Virus record (IMG/VR): IMGVR_UViG_3300037485_000354
Coordinates: 1-40,110 of that record
Reading direction: 5' to 3' (one strand)
Source of the DNA: a virus
Length of the DNA: 40,110 nucleotides
The notes beneath the pieces are model-generated. The model ran no database searches, was not told the DNA's origin, and saw only the letters and a list, made by a program, of their open reading frames with translations. The translations under genes and the position numbers were made by a program. Below are positions 9,401-16,384 of the stretch, one piece after another (the stretch's first letter is position 1; each line of letters opens with the position of its first letter).

Positions 9401-11399
9401 CAAGGCCTCGTTGTGCTGCTCCGATGTTATAGACGGAACGGAAGTCAGTGGTGTTACCCAGATCCATTACACGTCCAGCGTGGCCTTCAGCAACGGCTAG
9501 TACACCAGAGAAATTAAGACCGTTCTTACGGAATTTAGTATCCAAGCCAGCAACAGCAAGGAGTCGTTCCACTCTAATGGCATGATCCCGATATTCAACA
9601 CGGTTCGGACTAGCTTTATCCTTAAGGCTTTCACCGAGGAATAACTCTTCTGCCGATGCTCGTTGTTGTGGACCATGCTCACCATACCTCTTAAGAAGTA
9701 GTTTGACATCGTCATAATCAAGATCCATTCGTTCTAGATTGCCCTTGTCCAACATTGCGCCAAAGAGTGCTTTGGCTTCGTGGCCGGCAGCCCCGGTCAT
9801 AGCGGCTTCACCGGCAATGCCAGTAGCCTTCTCGAACTCGATGGACACCTTAGAGGCTGCTTCCATATCGTAGTTCATCTTACTTACTGTCAGTGGATCG
9901 AAGTGTCCCCATAGACGGGAACCATTCATCATTACTTTTGTAAAGTCGCGCTTGTCACCAAACTTACGTAGGTGATTGTCAACTAAATCCATAAACGCGA
10001 TACCTCGGCCCATACCAAGCTGATCACCGTAAATTATATTACCGTCCGCTGTGGTAGCCCAATTATCAAACGTGTTTGCAACGTTCTTTGTCCAAGACTG
10101 TAGGTTGTCTCCAAAGTTCTTCGGGGAATACTTAGCCTTGAATGAGGCTGGGGCGAATGAGGCGGTAGCGGCGATACGTGTGGCATCGATACCGAGCCGC
10201 ATTACACTCATCATGCCAGTTGATAGGAGGCCGGCACCAATACTATTGGTAACGGCTCCGCCATAGTCGTACTCGAAATGCTTCTTATCGTTAAAGACCA
10301 AGCTCTTCCAGTCGTAGTCATCCTTTTGAGATGCAAGGGAGGAGACATAGCCAACTGTAGCACCTTCTGCAAATAGGCCAAGGGCTCTACTTGCAATTGG
10401 TCGTGCGGTATTGCCGAGACCACTAAAGATAGTACCCGAGGCAGCTCTGAAAGTCGCGCCTTCAACGAGACCGGTCATCGGTCCGGTTAACAACATACCT
10501 TGGGTGGCTACTGTCTTCGCCGCAAGGGCAGCTCTGCCGCCCATTACACCGAATCGTGCAGCAGCAAACCCAAGACCGCCAAGACCAGCTGTAGCGATGG
10601 TTGTAACAATAGTGTCACGCATGAAGCCAGGATCTTGTAGACCTTCTCCAATGTTCTCTCTAGCTGAGAGGGCCCACTCACTGTACCAGTGTGGGGTGAT
10701 CTCGTTATATACTTTATTGCGGGTAGAGAGTTGTGCCATGCGGGTAGCTTCTTTAACGGCTGCTTGAAACTGGAAAGGATTGGTTGAGTTCAACGCAATG
10801 TCTTCGATTCCGAACCCGTTAGCTGCGGCATATCGAACAAGATCAGGATTTGAGTCCTTCATTTGCTTTACGGCGGCAAGCTTTCGAGTTACATCCCAAG
10901 TGTCATCCTGTGTTGCTAAATCCTTTAGTAGTTGGGTGTACTCTGGGGTATCTCTGTCTGCCCAGACCTTAAACATATTACCAGTATTACTCCAATACTC
11001 TCCTGCGCCTTCCCATGAGGCTGTTGATTCCTCTTTAGCGCTTTTGCTAAGGGAGCCATAGTCGGTACCTCTAGCAAGGGCGATGCGGTCATTCTGTACG
11101 CTTAGGGATTGCTCCCCGTAGCCTACAGGTCCGCTTTCCATTCTCTCTTCAACACCGGCAGAGGCAATCTCTACTCGGGTTGATGTATCCTTAACAAGTG
11201 TCATCAGCCCATCTTTATCGAAGTGTGGTCGGATTTTTCCTGTGCGGAGATCCTCATCATACTGCGCGGCATCGTATGCCTGTTGGGTTGTTTGACCTTC
11301 TTTGAGTGGTTGCAGAAAGAAACTTGAATCAATTCGCGGCAACTGAGCCTTCGGACTTGAGTCGAAGGGGGATGCCGTCTCTGGTTTTGGTGTTTCCAT
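438..11399 (-). CDS. Giant internal virion (ejection) protein, gp16-like position, two HExxH motifs
   Basis: This 3653-residue protein is the last gene of the ejection block, where T7 has gp16 (about 1318 residues). I therefore infer that it is packed in the head and injected with the DNA. Visible parts are: a Gly/Ala-rich hydrophobic stretch at about 261-357 with more to about 415, a zincin-type HEMGH at 911-915, an Ala/Val/Lys-rich low-complexity linker at about 1250-1400, then coiled-coil-like sequence, a second zincin-type HESLH at 2387-2391, and a long helical C-terminus. I found neither the gp16 transglycosylase signature nor T7-type RNA polymerase motifs. The layout resembles phage large polyvalent proteins. 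The start ATG has AGGA 4 nt upstream, just after a strong hairpin. The frame is open throughout, with no sign of decay. The ejection role is inferred from position and size. Confidence 0.75.
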   Translation of the reverse strand: METPKPETASPFDSSPKAQLPRIDSSFFLQPLKEGQTTQQAYDAAQYDEDLRTGKIRPHFDKDGLMTLVKDTSTRVEIASAGVEERMESGPVGYGEQSLSVQNDRIALARGTDYGSLSKSAKEESTASWEGAGEYWSNTGNMFKVWADRDTPEYTQLLKDLATQDDTWDVTRKLAAVKQMKDSNPDLVRYAAANGFGIEDIALNSTNPFQFQAAVKEATRMAQLSTRNKVYNEITPHWYSEWALSARENIGEGLQDPGFMRDTIVTTIATAGLGGLGFAAARFGVMGGRAALAAKTVATQGMLLTGPMTGLVEGATFRAASGTIFSGLGNTARPIASRALGLFAEGATVGYVSSLASQKDDYDWKSLVFNDKKHFEYDYGGAVTNSIGAGLLSTGMMSVMRLGIDATRIAATASFAPASFKAKYSPKNFGDNLQSWTKNVANTFDNWATTADGNIIYGDQLGMGRGIAFMDLVDNHLRKFGDKRDFTKVMMNGSRLWGHFDPLTVSKMNYDMEAASKVSIEFEKATGIAGEAAMTGAAGHEAKALFGAMLDKGNLERMDLDYDDVKLLLKRYGEHGPQQRASAEELFLGESLKDKASPNRVEYRDHAIRVERLLAVAGLDTKFRKNGLNFSGVLAVAEGHAGRVMDLGNTTDFRSVYNIGAAQRGLELETGVQAAMKEVMGLVPKRAAEGHVPMPQVVHDRIMTQVSGNKDKFYITDSEDPNYIVEVNLKDGTVTGSDRKLVTDPATGEIKIELDLASKADFTGENIIRADTLNGKLTEAETKVRALFAEEYTNREIKLLEKKLKEAKDPKEKTKIKAIADAIKANKPVRVDTLQSVFDMDKVQAVASLVIMKALGLDDVNSSIELARAVSGVNGFTKGAVGQIELNTNDLLGVNALIRATTASDMGTCIHEMGHFNDALFMGDSGRSKRHAIGISDEMFDAFKDWAGVEKGKDIHTASVAVREKIANGWSVYIQKALQGKATSTGPLTSIQRLFHKLGDNIGEVGAGFKSQGHLEKGFELSPAADRVFDMLLNRSNDKISDLFDVAYQKLWKNLDKDVREELGVSILGEMRWNNYKASLDKRLSAAKTVTDPLVEALTIKVLKAEEITLKIEAATNSSISRRRVREWLKSNPTMTEAEVTSRLTDLVTEAEALAAGKRTLTDTAGHIKVVVNPSRMKSIDSVTLTRLAAEAVKNPDMIANVITRVDDVGLSDGRLYLAHSFMELSAANIIREHVRRTNNVKKAAAAIRKEAKAKIAAVPADAPAVVTKIATKAIVVETKAAILTEAGIPTKATAEAVAVAEADLVLRDAPELKAIIAALDTPGDIDVKLETLETVITPVVVNTAIIKAAADIKADVTAVVDRVEVPTSAVVVARRKAKPTAMVVEEGPRTMDPNRQVLLDTMVKAEAEIAQMKQEIEVVSSKIEQVTKAAGVKSVSVSSRDLDAAMDRLTKFLDTAEYKEFEAFMLKQKQLNENLAEFMVKHEANRKMYALELEWMNEDFNRPPLAYTIPFKVWLAAREVALVDKKFVSADGVEVVLDTNLAIAAVARQSDADNASAMQAHSAEVVSVASKGTLEEAVKAFTTPPDAMPRRSTVNVEAKVEEVGEEVLEDVSAAGRRALSAKNKVETRVSPKERSRLDALATIILDNPTRMQEIIDLVTSGKEKNISSEYFEAQVRHLITTRALDDLVGMDEAELRTFIDMKKKIKENANKFTGDQWNLLDLFQQDPTKPELIAKVEKEFGGNGVSVRLTTYFRGLTLMANANTVAAHRVSQAFVNNVVNRTKYESNLALIELHKTIPQSRDDISSAQKSIGIYESHASVVRAGVLGQNIPEAGSVPKPTAEIKPLFEPTAPTGITKEKAAKAAKSLGISEAYHEVFLNKVFDFSFLEPGSTLPQMKVARLLGWMLGGAQGERFSHAPATRQQIEANPFLFTELSTLVLNRERRTITERTMNLKEAPSEMSLLDHIYSMNERFKEKLSTLEDGPEVMTPKVLNDLTHLNAALARPGVDGLFGIQFFMKAIEDVDKIEDVAKRLGLADDMPLVDKRAAYIAWARGETDFQGKPLNVDAVDAYYGAINKNRKREMRFLESDRSKGGAKDRKTTTVSMTRGEQGSDAVEFDAGKQAQGMAAKVADAELEKFLAHRVTLDLLAGELYKLLVETGDTELATYLSARRAIWGQSGNGMGTYIDNLNAALSLRHAPGTPFKPLTPDSAITLDNKLDARIDMLAKQFDANGLSDIAENARDTRLGVNRAGENSTMLTQMSDRTLRELEANVLESYGPSWDSSKGLNPIISPKAFKDIKANPFVYALATGEVKSVYEALIWIAKDGGPSAKFAKHLLAHTDGAQDVPIFVITSRDGPRGEFAPSESLINISVQLTNKQAIETVLHESLHALVFNNMQLAIGYATRILGLDEAVDLKGKQYLDVMKYIADDQTGFQIGLTRIAQSYLEFIKNNPLTSHQRKTIGDSWAFVIDDGDLKKFNMEYALSSIQEFISMGLTSPLVVRELANIKSRGPKEESVFVNLVEALTDVTSDALDGKVLGQSLETSLLTKLFTAFTEANSDGSFNWGYRGLESVEVLETMFNHNSGIPFRVTPAGKVIAINRLSSTPQSVRFNQMASVSAATKAQNDLKAAKGRLYKEIETFNQLRSEEAMGKRISVEGDAGKDVLGLEKQLVALKATVESRRRDLLGLGLHEETEPRDYVYIKDILKGVAPLSEPSTFKILDRIGKIVDPDAPVFNTMAKIGNYRSLNDNDRKAFVLDVVTKKIQNQMGDRYSETGIFSPITASVVGKRVRRLIGGGVDYHATADSDSVFLQFISKIYDPMMDLRDGELKGMFDMPSVDKVNVKLTNMLVKSGLMQAMDKVQGVAKNNAELTAINNTAWSYLARVGDLPKDIKHHDLVLLVINATNKFNGLANEMLVAGGNMHGGADPLAYGTIRRAGKLAYKDRAGFVKALHGQALRAAQANSKSGEMSVITAEALGWLSLRREDGTTDGITHVDVDLTSRLYEPLKAKIKDFDGKMEWNSKSKKAFSEILNDLDSETRALHDNGLISSKNYTELWKRAAGSRPDDVTALYTTMEIAGNRYLGLDDLSSSKSAKPRSESTGGGRKYGEERILTHNEIATNPELAKYFSQDIFSLVNQQMRNQLQDLAMTNEITNFFGGNVRLSMLDLIEVLNKTGEEYLGKSKLTTEEIKTRQRGYDRVKTAWESHTGKLARSQDSIDSYLNHLLENSRVPVMIVGGVRAALSSVPELARAILASDHNKGMLRQLFPNIIQALKLTRHSKRSELLEMSSSVHWIRHMASEHLMAKSSLMPDNPFNNVAFGGKQSGWFSSWANEWEAISGINELETSGFARTMNRVSMAARVAGGPLTFINKVTTTLHIHNAQLNLSKNSAKFMRLATALQDNPSASLATFSQLARSCGLTAKESVDLSSAGLLDPKYIQVLIDATKDPKNMTDGMLDVRKLMIWAQENPDTMAIREEAITRLGGYIGMTTRHSNTEPTLLDLRIAQSTFGKALNVFMQFLLSHSVQEIGRNRRYTKSSYARHFAGLLAMEVTANAMLRAYAGEDPYEELERNPVEYITKVSTSMPLMGSYQWLSAAMRQGAYASYEAVTGEDTFKEQFHVPGPLDSPINNSGDRARRGTVWAIDTLREAF

Positions 11400-11412
11400 G
11401 TTATCCTAAAAT

Positions 11413-11440
11413 GGGGGGGAAGCCTTCACGGCCTCCCCCC
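11413..11440 (-). terminator. GC-rich hairpin between the two giant ejection genes
   Basis: G-runs at 11414-11419 pair with C-runs at 11435-11440. An A-T pair, one mismatch and three more pairs follow inward to a 5 nt loop at 11425-11429. On the minus strand the stem is followed by ATTTTAGGATAAC and the ATG of the giant gene. It has a short U-run like an attenuator, but it also sits directly upstream of a ribosome binding site. It probably lowers or separates expression of the giant protein from the gene before it. Confidence 0.6.
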
Positions 11441-11479
11441 TAATGGTTGTTTAGAAGCTTAGCTCATAGTTGAGCTGGC

Positions 11480-14400
11480 TTAGTGTGTGCGGGGTCCAAA
11501 GTAATCCTTAGGATATAGCTTACCGTAAGCCTTTAGCTCACGGAGCTGATCCTCAGATAGGTCTTTGAAGTACTCTGCAATAAAGCGTGGGATCGTAGCG
11601 TTTGTATCCGGTGGGGGTACGCTTTCCCATACAGGCTCAGGACGAGGAGAGGTATCCATGCGTGGTTTAGATGCACCATAACTCAACTCAATCGGTTTAC
11701 TTTGAGAGCCTCTAGCAATCTGTCGGTTTCGGTAGTTTGCCAACTCTGTTAGCTGAGCATCTGTTGGCCTTGGTTCACGAAGAACCTGAAGGATATGCAA
11801 AGGCAAAGTAACATTGGATGGTTGTAGAAGACCATTAAGAGTTGAAGCTGCGATCTTTTGGAAGTTCAGATACTCTTCAGGTGCCGGTGTTCTTAGTGGG
11901 CCAACCCCTCCTAGAAAGCTATTTACTGCTGAGTCCATAACGTCATTGTTGAAATCGGAGGCCCGATCTATAACGTACTTCTGGGCATTTGCTACTGCGT
12001 TAATCTTGCCGCTCATATCATTGATTATGTCGGCGGAGACGGCTCTAGCTGCGTTTCGCATTTGAGTATCAAAGATAGCGCCATCGTTTGGCCCCGGTGG
12101 GGGCAGACCAAGGCCTGGATCTTTGACCTCATATGCATCTAGTCTGTCCACGCCACCAATTGGCGGCGGAGCCATTTGACTATTGAAATTAGAGGGATCA
12201 GATAGCCAGCGTGGATCCGTTGGATACCGTAGCTTTCCGTCCGTTAGTTCTCTATCGATAGCATCAGTTGGCCAGTTGGCCATCTGTCTATCGAAGTCCG
12301 CTTGTGAATTAGTATTGTCATACACCCGGTCTGTGGCTACGCCGTTGATGGGTGGTGCTTGTAGCGGACTATTAAAATTGGGTCCACCAAACTTTTGAAA
12401 CTCATCGATGTACTTCTGAACATCTGGAGGTAGCTCATCGAATGAGGTCTCTGCTTCTTCGCGGGTAGGGTAGGTTGATGTCGGTCCCTCTAGTGGATCA
12501 GTAAAGATACTAGGACCGCTCATGGCCTTTACGTTGGGGGAAGGATAGAAGGTAGGCTTTGCTTCCGAAAGAATTCCAAGAACTGGAAATTTAGTTTTCT
12601 TGTTCCTAAACTTAAGGTGATCATAGAACATAGAGTTCTCTGGTGTGTGTGTTACATCCAGCACAACTTCCTGGTTGTAGTTGTCGTGATCAACGCCACG
12701 CTTATAGGTGTGGGTTGTTTCTCCGCGCCATGTTTCAGCAACGAATCCACGTCCCATCCACTCTGGAAGGTCTAGGGAGAATACCGGAGCTTTGCCTTTA
12801 CGGCGAAGGCTAACAGTATCCTTATCTGGGTTGTCTGCAAACCACTGGATGATTACAGCATCGTTTCCGTTGCGTTCATCATTATAAGGAATACCAGCGG
12901 ACACCATTTCCTTGGTGTCTCTTCTCATGGCCTCCTGTAACCACCCTTCCGACTCACCTTTAAGATTAACCTTTGCTTGATCGTTAATTGTTTTAGGCCC
13001 GACCTGCATTCTTGCAAGCGGCTTACCGTCAAGACTAAGAACTACTAAGGTCTGTTTGTTTACTTCACCTGCGTTTCCAGGTTCCATTCTATATTCGACA
13101 AAGTATTCTCTAGATTTACCATTAAAGGCCTTCTTAATTTCACGGCTCATGGCCGTTAATCCTTGCTGTGACTGCTCAATAGTTTCACCTGGGGTAAACT
13201 TATAAGCGTTCAACGCAGCAATGCCGGCGATAATAGATCCGTTATCCGTACCCGATCCTTTAGCTGCATCGAATAGGACACCTAGGTCAGCCCTACGATC
13301 ACTGGTGTCTTGTAGCCCATCATCCCCATACTTGGGAATTTTACTTACTGCAACCTGTGCTGCCATTGCTGTGTGGTGTGGAGCTGCTTTGAAGGCAGCC
13401 TTAGTCGATAGCTTAAGATCATCCCACGTAGCCTTGGTACCAAATTGTAGATAGAGCTGATAGTTATCACCATCATTCTGTGTGAGGGCTGTTGACATTG
13501 AGTCGGACTTAGCAATGAGTTGAGTTTCCTTACCTCTTACTTTAAGACCGGCTTGTGCTCCTGTGAAAACACTTGCGTCGAGTTCAATTGTGGAGAATTG
13601 ATCGGGGGAGTCAGGAATGTAAGCAACAAGTTGCGGTCCAGTCTGTCCCCTAATAATGGAGTACTTCTTTTCTATTGACCTCTGCATGACACCACGGACC
13701 TTGTCCCAGCCTTCTTGGCTAGATAGGATGTCTTGCGGTGTTTGAGCGGTGTCACTAAAGGTAGTGACAGTAGTCACAGCTTTCATAAACTCACCATAGA
13801 GTGTTTCCTTTAGTGCTGCCTGATTTGGGTTTTCTATCTCGTCTGCTGTTAAAGGCTCTAAAGCATTAGTGAAGTTAAGCTTGGTAAAAATGTCATCCAT
13901 AGCTGGTTTAAGCTTTGCAAACATTTCTGCTGCGGCTTTAACCTCAGCTCCAGCAGTGGTGTTTACCTTTGATGGATCATCGCTTTGCTTACCTCGATCT
14001 AGTGCGTTCTGCATATTACGAAGCTGCTGCATATCATCAGCGCTTACTGATTTAACGGTTTTCATATGTGCCATAGTATCGGCACCGGCCACAAATGTTT
14101 CACTGGAGATAGCTAGAGCATCAACATTATTCTTATAGATCGGATTGTCGTACATCTTAGAGCTCTTAAGCGCAAGGATAAGTTCAGCCCGTTCTTGTGG
14201 ACTGTGCGCTAAAATGATGGTACCTAGGTACGATACATCTAAGGCTGCTCCATTTTCAGCGCCTTCCTCTAAGACTTTTACAAGTGCGTTAGAGGTTTCT
14301 TTTGCAACGTGTGTAGTAACTGACGAAGCGCGGTTACTGTGAGAGTCACCGGGCTGAGACGTAAGACCAGCAACTAATGATCTGCTCTCTTCTTTTGCTG

Positions 14401-16384
14401 CCATAAATTCTGGGTCACCAGTTAACTTTGCAAAGTCAACAATCTCTGGATATAAAGCCATGAGATCCCGAGTAGGGATCTTCTGTGCTTGTGGGTCTTT
14501 TCTTTGTCTTTCCTTTAGAGAGGAAATAAAGTCATTCGGAGTCATGCCGTGTTGATAGCCATAGTTTAGCGTGGCATTATAGGCCACTACCTCACCGGTT
14601 CTTTCGGCTGAAACAGACTGCTTTCCTCCACTCATCTCACCGGTAGACCACGCGATATATTCGCTACTTAGTTCAGCTTCTTTAGCAGCTTGAGCTTTGC
14701 TAGCGGAACTCGTCCCCTCAGGGAACGCTTTCCGTTGCGCTTCGTTATAGAGTTCGTAGGCTTGGGCAAAGGCAGCTGCCGCATAGTTCGGCTGCTTAAG
14801 GCCGCGCGAATCAAACTGAGCCGTTGCGTTAACAAACGCATCCAACTCAAGACCGGGAATATCAGAGCCACGCTGTAGAAGTTCACGTATCCGTCCTCCT
14901 GCCTGTTGAGGGATTCTGGGATCGGGGGAAGTTAGTCTACTTCTCTCTTGAGACGCTGCTTTCCACTCTGGGTTGAGGTACTCAAACTCCTTCATGATGT
15001 TCTGCTCAAGATTAGCTAGAGTGGCTAGTCGGGCGCGGTTCTTATCAAACTCGGGGGCTGTAGAGGAGTTAATAGCGCTGATAGCGGTGTCGTAACTTAC
15101 CCTTAGTAATTTGACGTTAGTCTCTCTTTGCTTATATTCTTTTGCAATAAGGGAATCCATAGTACGGGCCTCACGGCTAAGCACTCCGGTTTTTCCGGCA
15201 TCAATCATTGCTGTCATATTGCCCAGCTTAGTAATAATTTCCTTACCATCCTCGCCCATAGCCCGAGTTAGGAAGGGTATAACCTCGAGGTAATTAAAAT
15301 TACCATCATCAGTAATAAACTCTTTTGGGTTAGTAACTCCAGCCTGTGTTAATAGACGCTGAATAGTTCCATTAACCGTGTTCTGCATTTGATAAATGTT
15401 ACTTAGGGTTTTAGCCCGAAGCTTCAAATACTCATCGTTGGCTATGTTGCCGCCCTCATTAGCCTTCTGTGCCAGTAGCGTTTCCAGTTCAGAGATCTGT
15501 TTCGTAACGCCCTGACCGACTTGTTCTGAGCCGCTTAGTGTAGCATAGATGTCAAAAAGGCTTGCCTTCTTTAGTTTCTCCTGATACTCGGCCTCAGCCT
15601 TTGAATCAGAAGCAAGGTGCTTTGTCCTTGCGTCTTGTGATGTAAGAAGTAAATCCTGTAGCTTAAGAATGCGATCCCTCTCAACAGCTGATCTACCTGT
15701 TAGACTTTCGGCTGTAATGTCTGGATTATTAAGCGCAACCATCAGCATACCACCATATACTTGGGATTTATCCGTGTTTACGCTGCTCGTATAACCAAGG
15801 CGCACAAGCTCCTGTCTGCTGAATCGCTCCATCTCATCGGTTAATCTATCACGCTCTGCAATAGTCTTAGCATTGGCAATATCGCTTTTCATTCGATTAG
15901 TATATGCAACAATGGCAGTGTTCTCTACTATGTCTTTCTCTTGCAAAGAGCCAACAGCAACTTTAGCGTTGTAGGAAGCACTCATGCTCAGGGCCATAGA
16001 CCCTAGGCGGCTAGATGCTTTTTCATTTGGGTCGTACCCAAGAATTTCTTTAACTCGCGCCTGATGTGCAGGTTTCTCCGCTTCAGCGGACTTCCAATCG
16101 TTCTTGATTGTATAGATGTCAAGACGATCACTCATGTCTTGAGCCTCCTTTTTGAGGAGGGCTTCTTTTTCAGCTACTTGGTTTTCCTTATAGCCGGCGT
16201 AGAGTTCAGATCCAACCTGCAAGGCGGACTGAGCTACTGCTGTCATGTTAATACCACTGTAGCCAACACCAATCTTGGTGTCAGGGAGGATTGTCTTCCC
16301 CTCCTGATACACTTGTACATCTAGTGCCTCAATGCCTTGCGGGCCTTGGGGGCTAAGTCTTTGATTATTCTGGAATTGACTCAT
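11480..16384 (-). CDS. Large internal virion protein, gp15-like position (1634 aa)
   Basis: This is a long, mostly helical, charged protein in the place where T7 has gp15 (747 residues), so it is about twice the usual size. Residues about 45-190 look helical with coiled-coil character (heptad-like runs around EKEALLKKEAQDMSDRLD). The middle is helical and Ala-rich. The last 350 residues are Pro-rich with repeated PPI(N/G)GV-type segments (for example at codons near 12350 and 12160). I see no signal peptide and no enzymatic motif. It starts at ATG with GGAGGATC 6 nt upstream, and it overlaps the previous gene's stop by ATGA. It is inferred to be part of the ejectosome that lets DNA cross the cell envelope. 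The assignment rests on order and on its helical character, because sequence resemblance to gp15 by eye is weak. Confidence 0.65.
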   Translation of the reverse strand: MSQFQNNQRLSPQGPQGIEALDVQVYQEGKTILPDTKIGVGYSGINMTAVAQSALQVGSELYAGYKENQVAEKEALLKKEAQDMSDRLDIYTIKNDWKSAEAEKPAHQARVKEILGYDPNEKASSRLGSMALSMSASYNAKVAVGSLQEKDIVENTAIVAYTNRMKSDIANAKTIAERDRLTDEMERFSRQELVRLGYTSSVNTDKSQVYGGMLMVALNNPDITAESLTGRSAVERDRILKLQDLLLTSQDARTKHLASDSKAEAEYQEKLKKASLFDIYATLSGSEQVGQGVTKQISELETLLAQKANEGGNIANDEYLKLRAKTLSNIYQMQNTVNGTIQRLLTQAGVTNPKEFITDDGNFNYLEVIPFLTRAMGEDGKEIITKLGNMTAMIDAGKTGVLSREARTMDSLIAKEYKQRETNVKLLRVSYDTAISAINSSTAPEFDKNRARLATLANLEQNIMKEFEYLNPEWKAASQERSRLTSPDPRIPQQAGGRIRELLQRGSDIPGLELDAFVNATAQFDSRGLKQPNYAAAAFAQAYELYNEAQRKAFPEGTSSASKAQAAKEAELSSEYIAWSTGEMSGGKQSVSAERTGEVVAYNATLNYGYQHGMTPNDFISSLKERQRKDPQAQKIPTRDLMALYPEIVDFAKLTGDPEFMAAKEESRSLVAGLTSQPGDSHSNRASSVTTHVAKETSNALVKVLEEGAENGAALDVSYLGTIILAHSPQERAELILALKSSKMYDNPIYKNNVDALAISSETFVAGADTMAHMKTVKSVSADDMQQLRNMQNALDRGKQSDDPSKVNTTAGAEVKAAAEMFAKLKPAMDDIFTKLNFTNALEPLTADEIENPNQAALKETLYGEFMKAVTTVTTFSDTAQTPQDILSSQEGWDKVRGVMQRSIEKKYSIIRGQTGPQLVAYIPDSPDQFSTIELDASVFTGAQAGLKVRGKETQLIAKSDSMSTALTQNDGDNYQLYLQFGTKATWDDLKLSTKAAFKAAPHHTAMAAQVAVSKIPKYGDDGLQDTSDRRADLGVLFDAAKGSGTDNGSIIAGIAALNAYKFTPGETIEQSQQGLTAMSREIKKAFNGKSREYFVEYRMEPGNAGEVNKQTLVVLSLDGKPLARMQVGPKTINDQAKVNLKGESEGWLQEAMRRDTKEMVSAGIPYNDERNGNDAVIIQWFADNPDKDTVSLRRKGKAPVFSLDLPEWMGRGFVAETWRGETTHTYKRGVDHDNYNQEVVLDVTHTPENSMFYDHLKFRNKKTKFPVLGILSEAKPTFYPSPNVKAMSGPSIFTDPLEGPTSTYPTREEAETSFDELPPDVQKYIDEFQKFGGPNFNSPLQAPPINGVATDRVYDNTNSQADFDRQMANWPTDAIDRELTDGKLRYPTDPRWLSDPSNFNSQMAPPPIGGVDRLDAYEVKDPGLGLPPPGPNDGAIFDTQMRNAARAVSADIINDMSGKINAVANAQKYVIDRASDFNNDVMDSAVNSFLGGVGPLRTPAPEEYLNFQKIAASTLNGLLQPSNVTLPLHILQVLREPRPTDAQLTELANYRNRQIARGSQSKPIELSYGASKPRMDTSPRPEPVWESVPPPDTNATIPRFIAEYFKDLSEDQLRELKAYGKLYPKDYFGPRTH

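Noticed and set aside
438-11399. N4-type virion RNA polymerase in the giant protein
   Set aside because: The size (about 3500 residues) recalls N4, but I could not find the conserved T7-like polymerase motifs by eye. A profile search would settle it.
438-11399. gp16-type lytic transglycosylase domain in the giant protein
   Set aside because: No convincing catalytic Glu motif near the N-terminus. The N-terminal 250 residues look like a charged, helical region.
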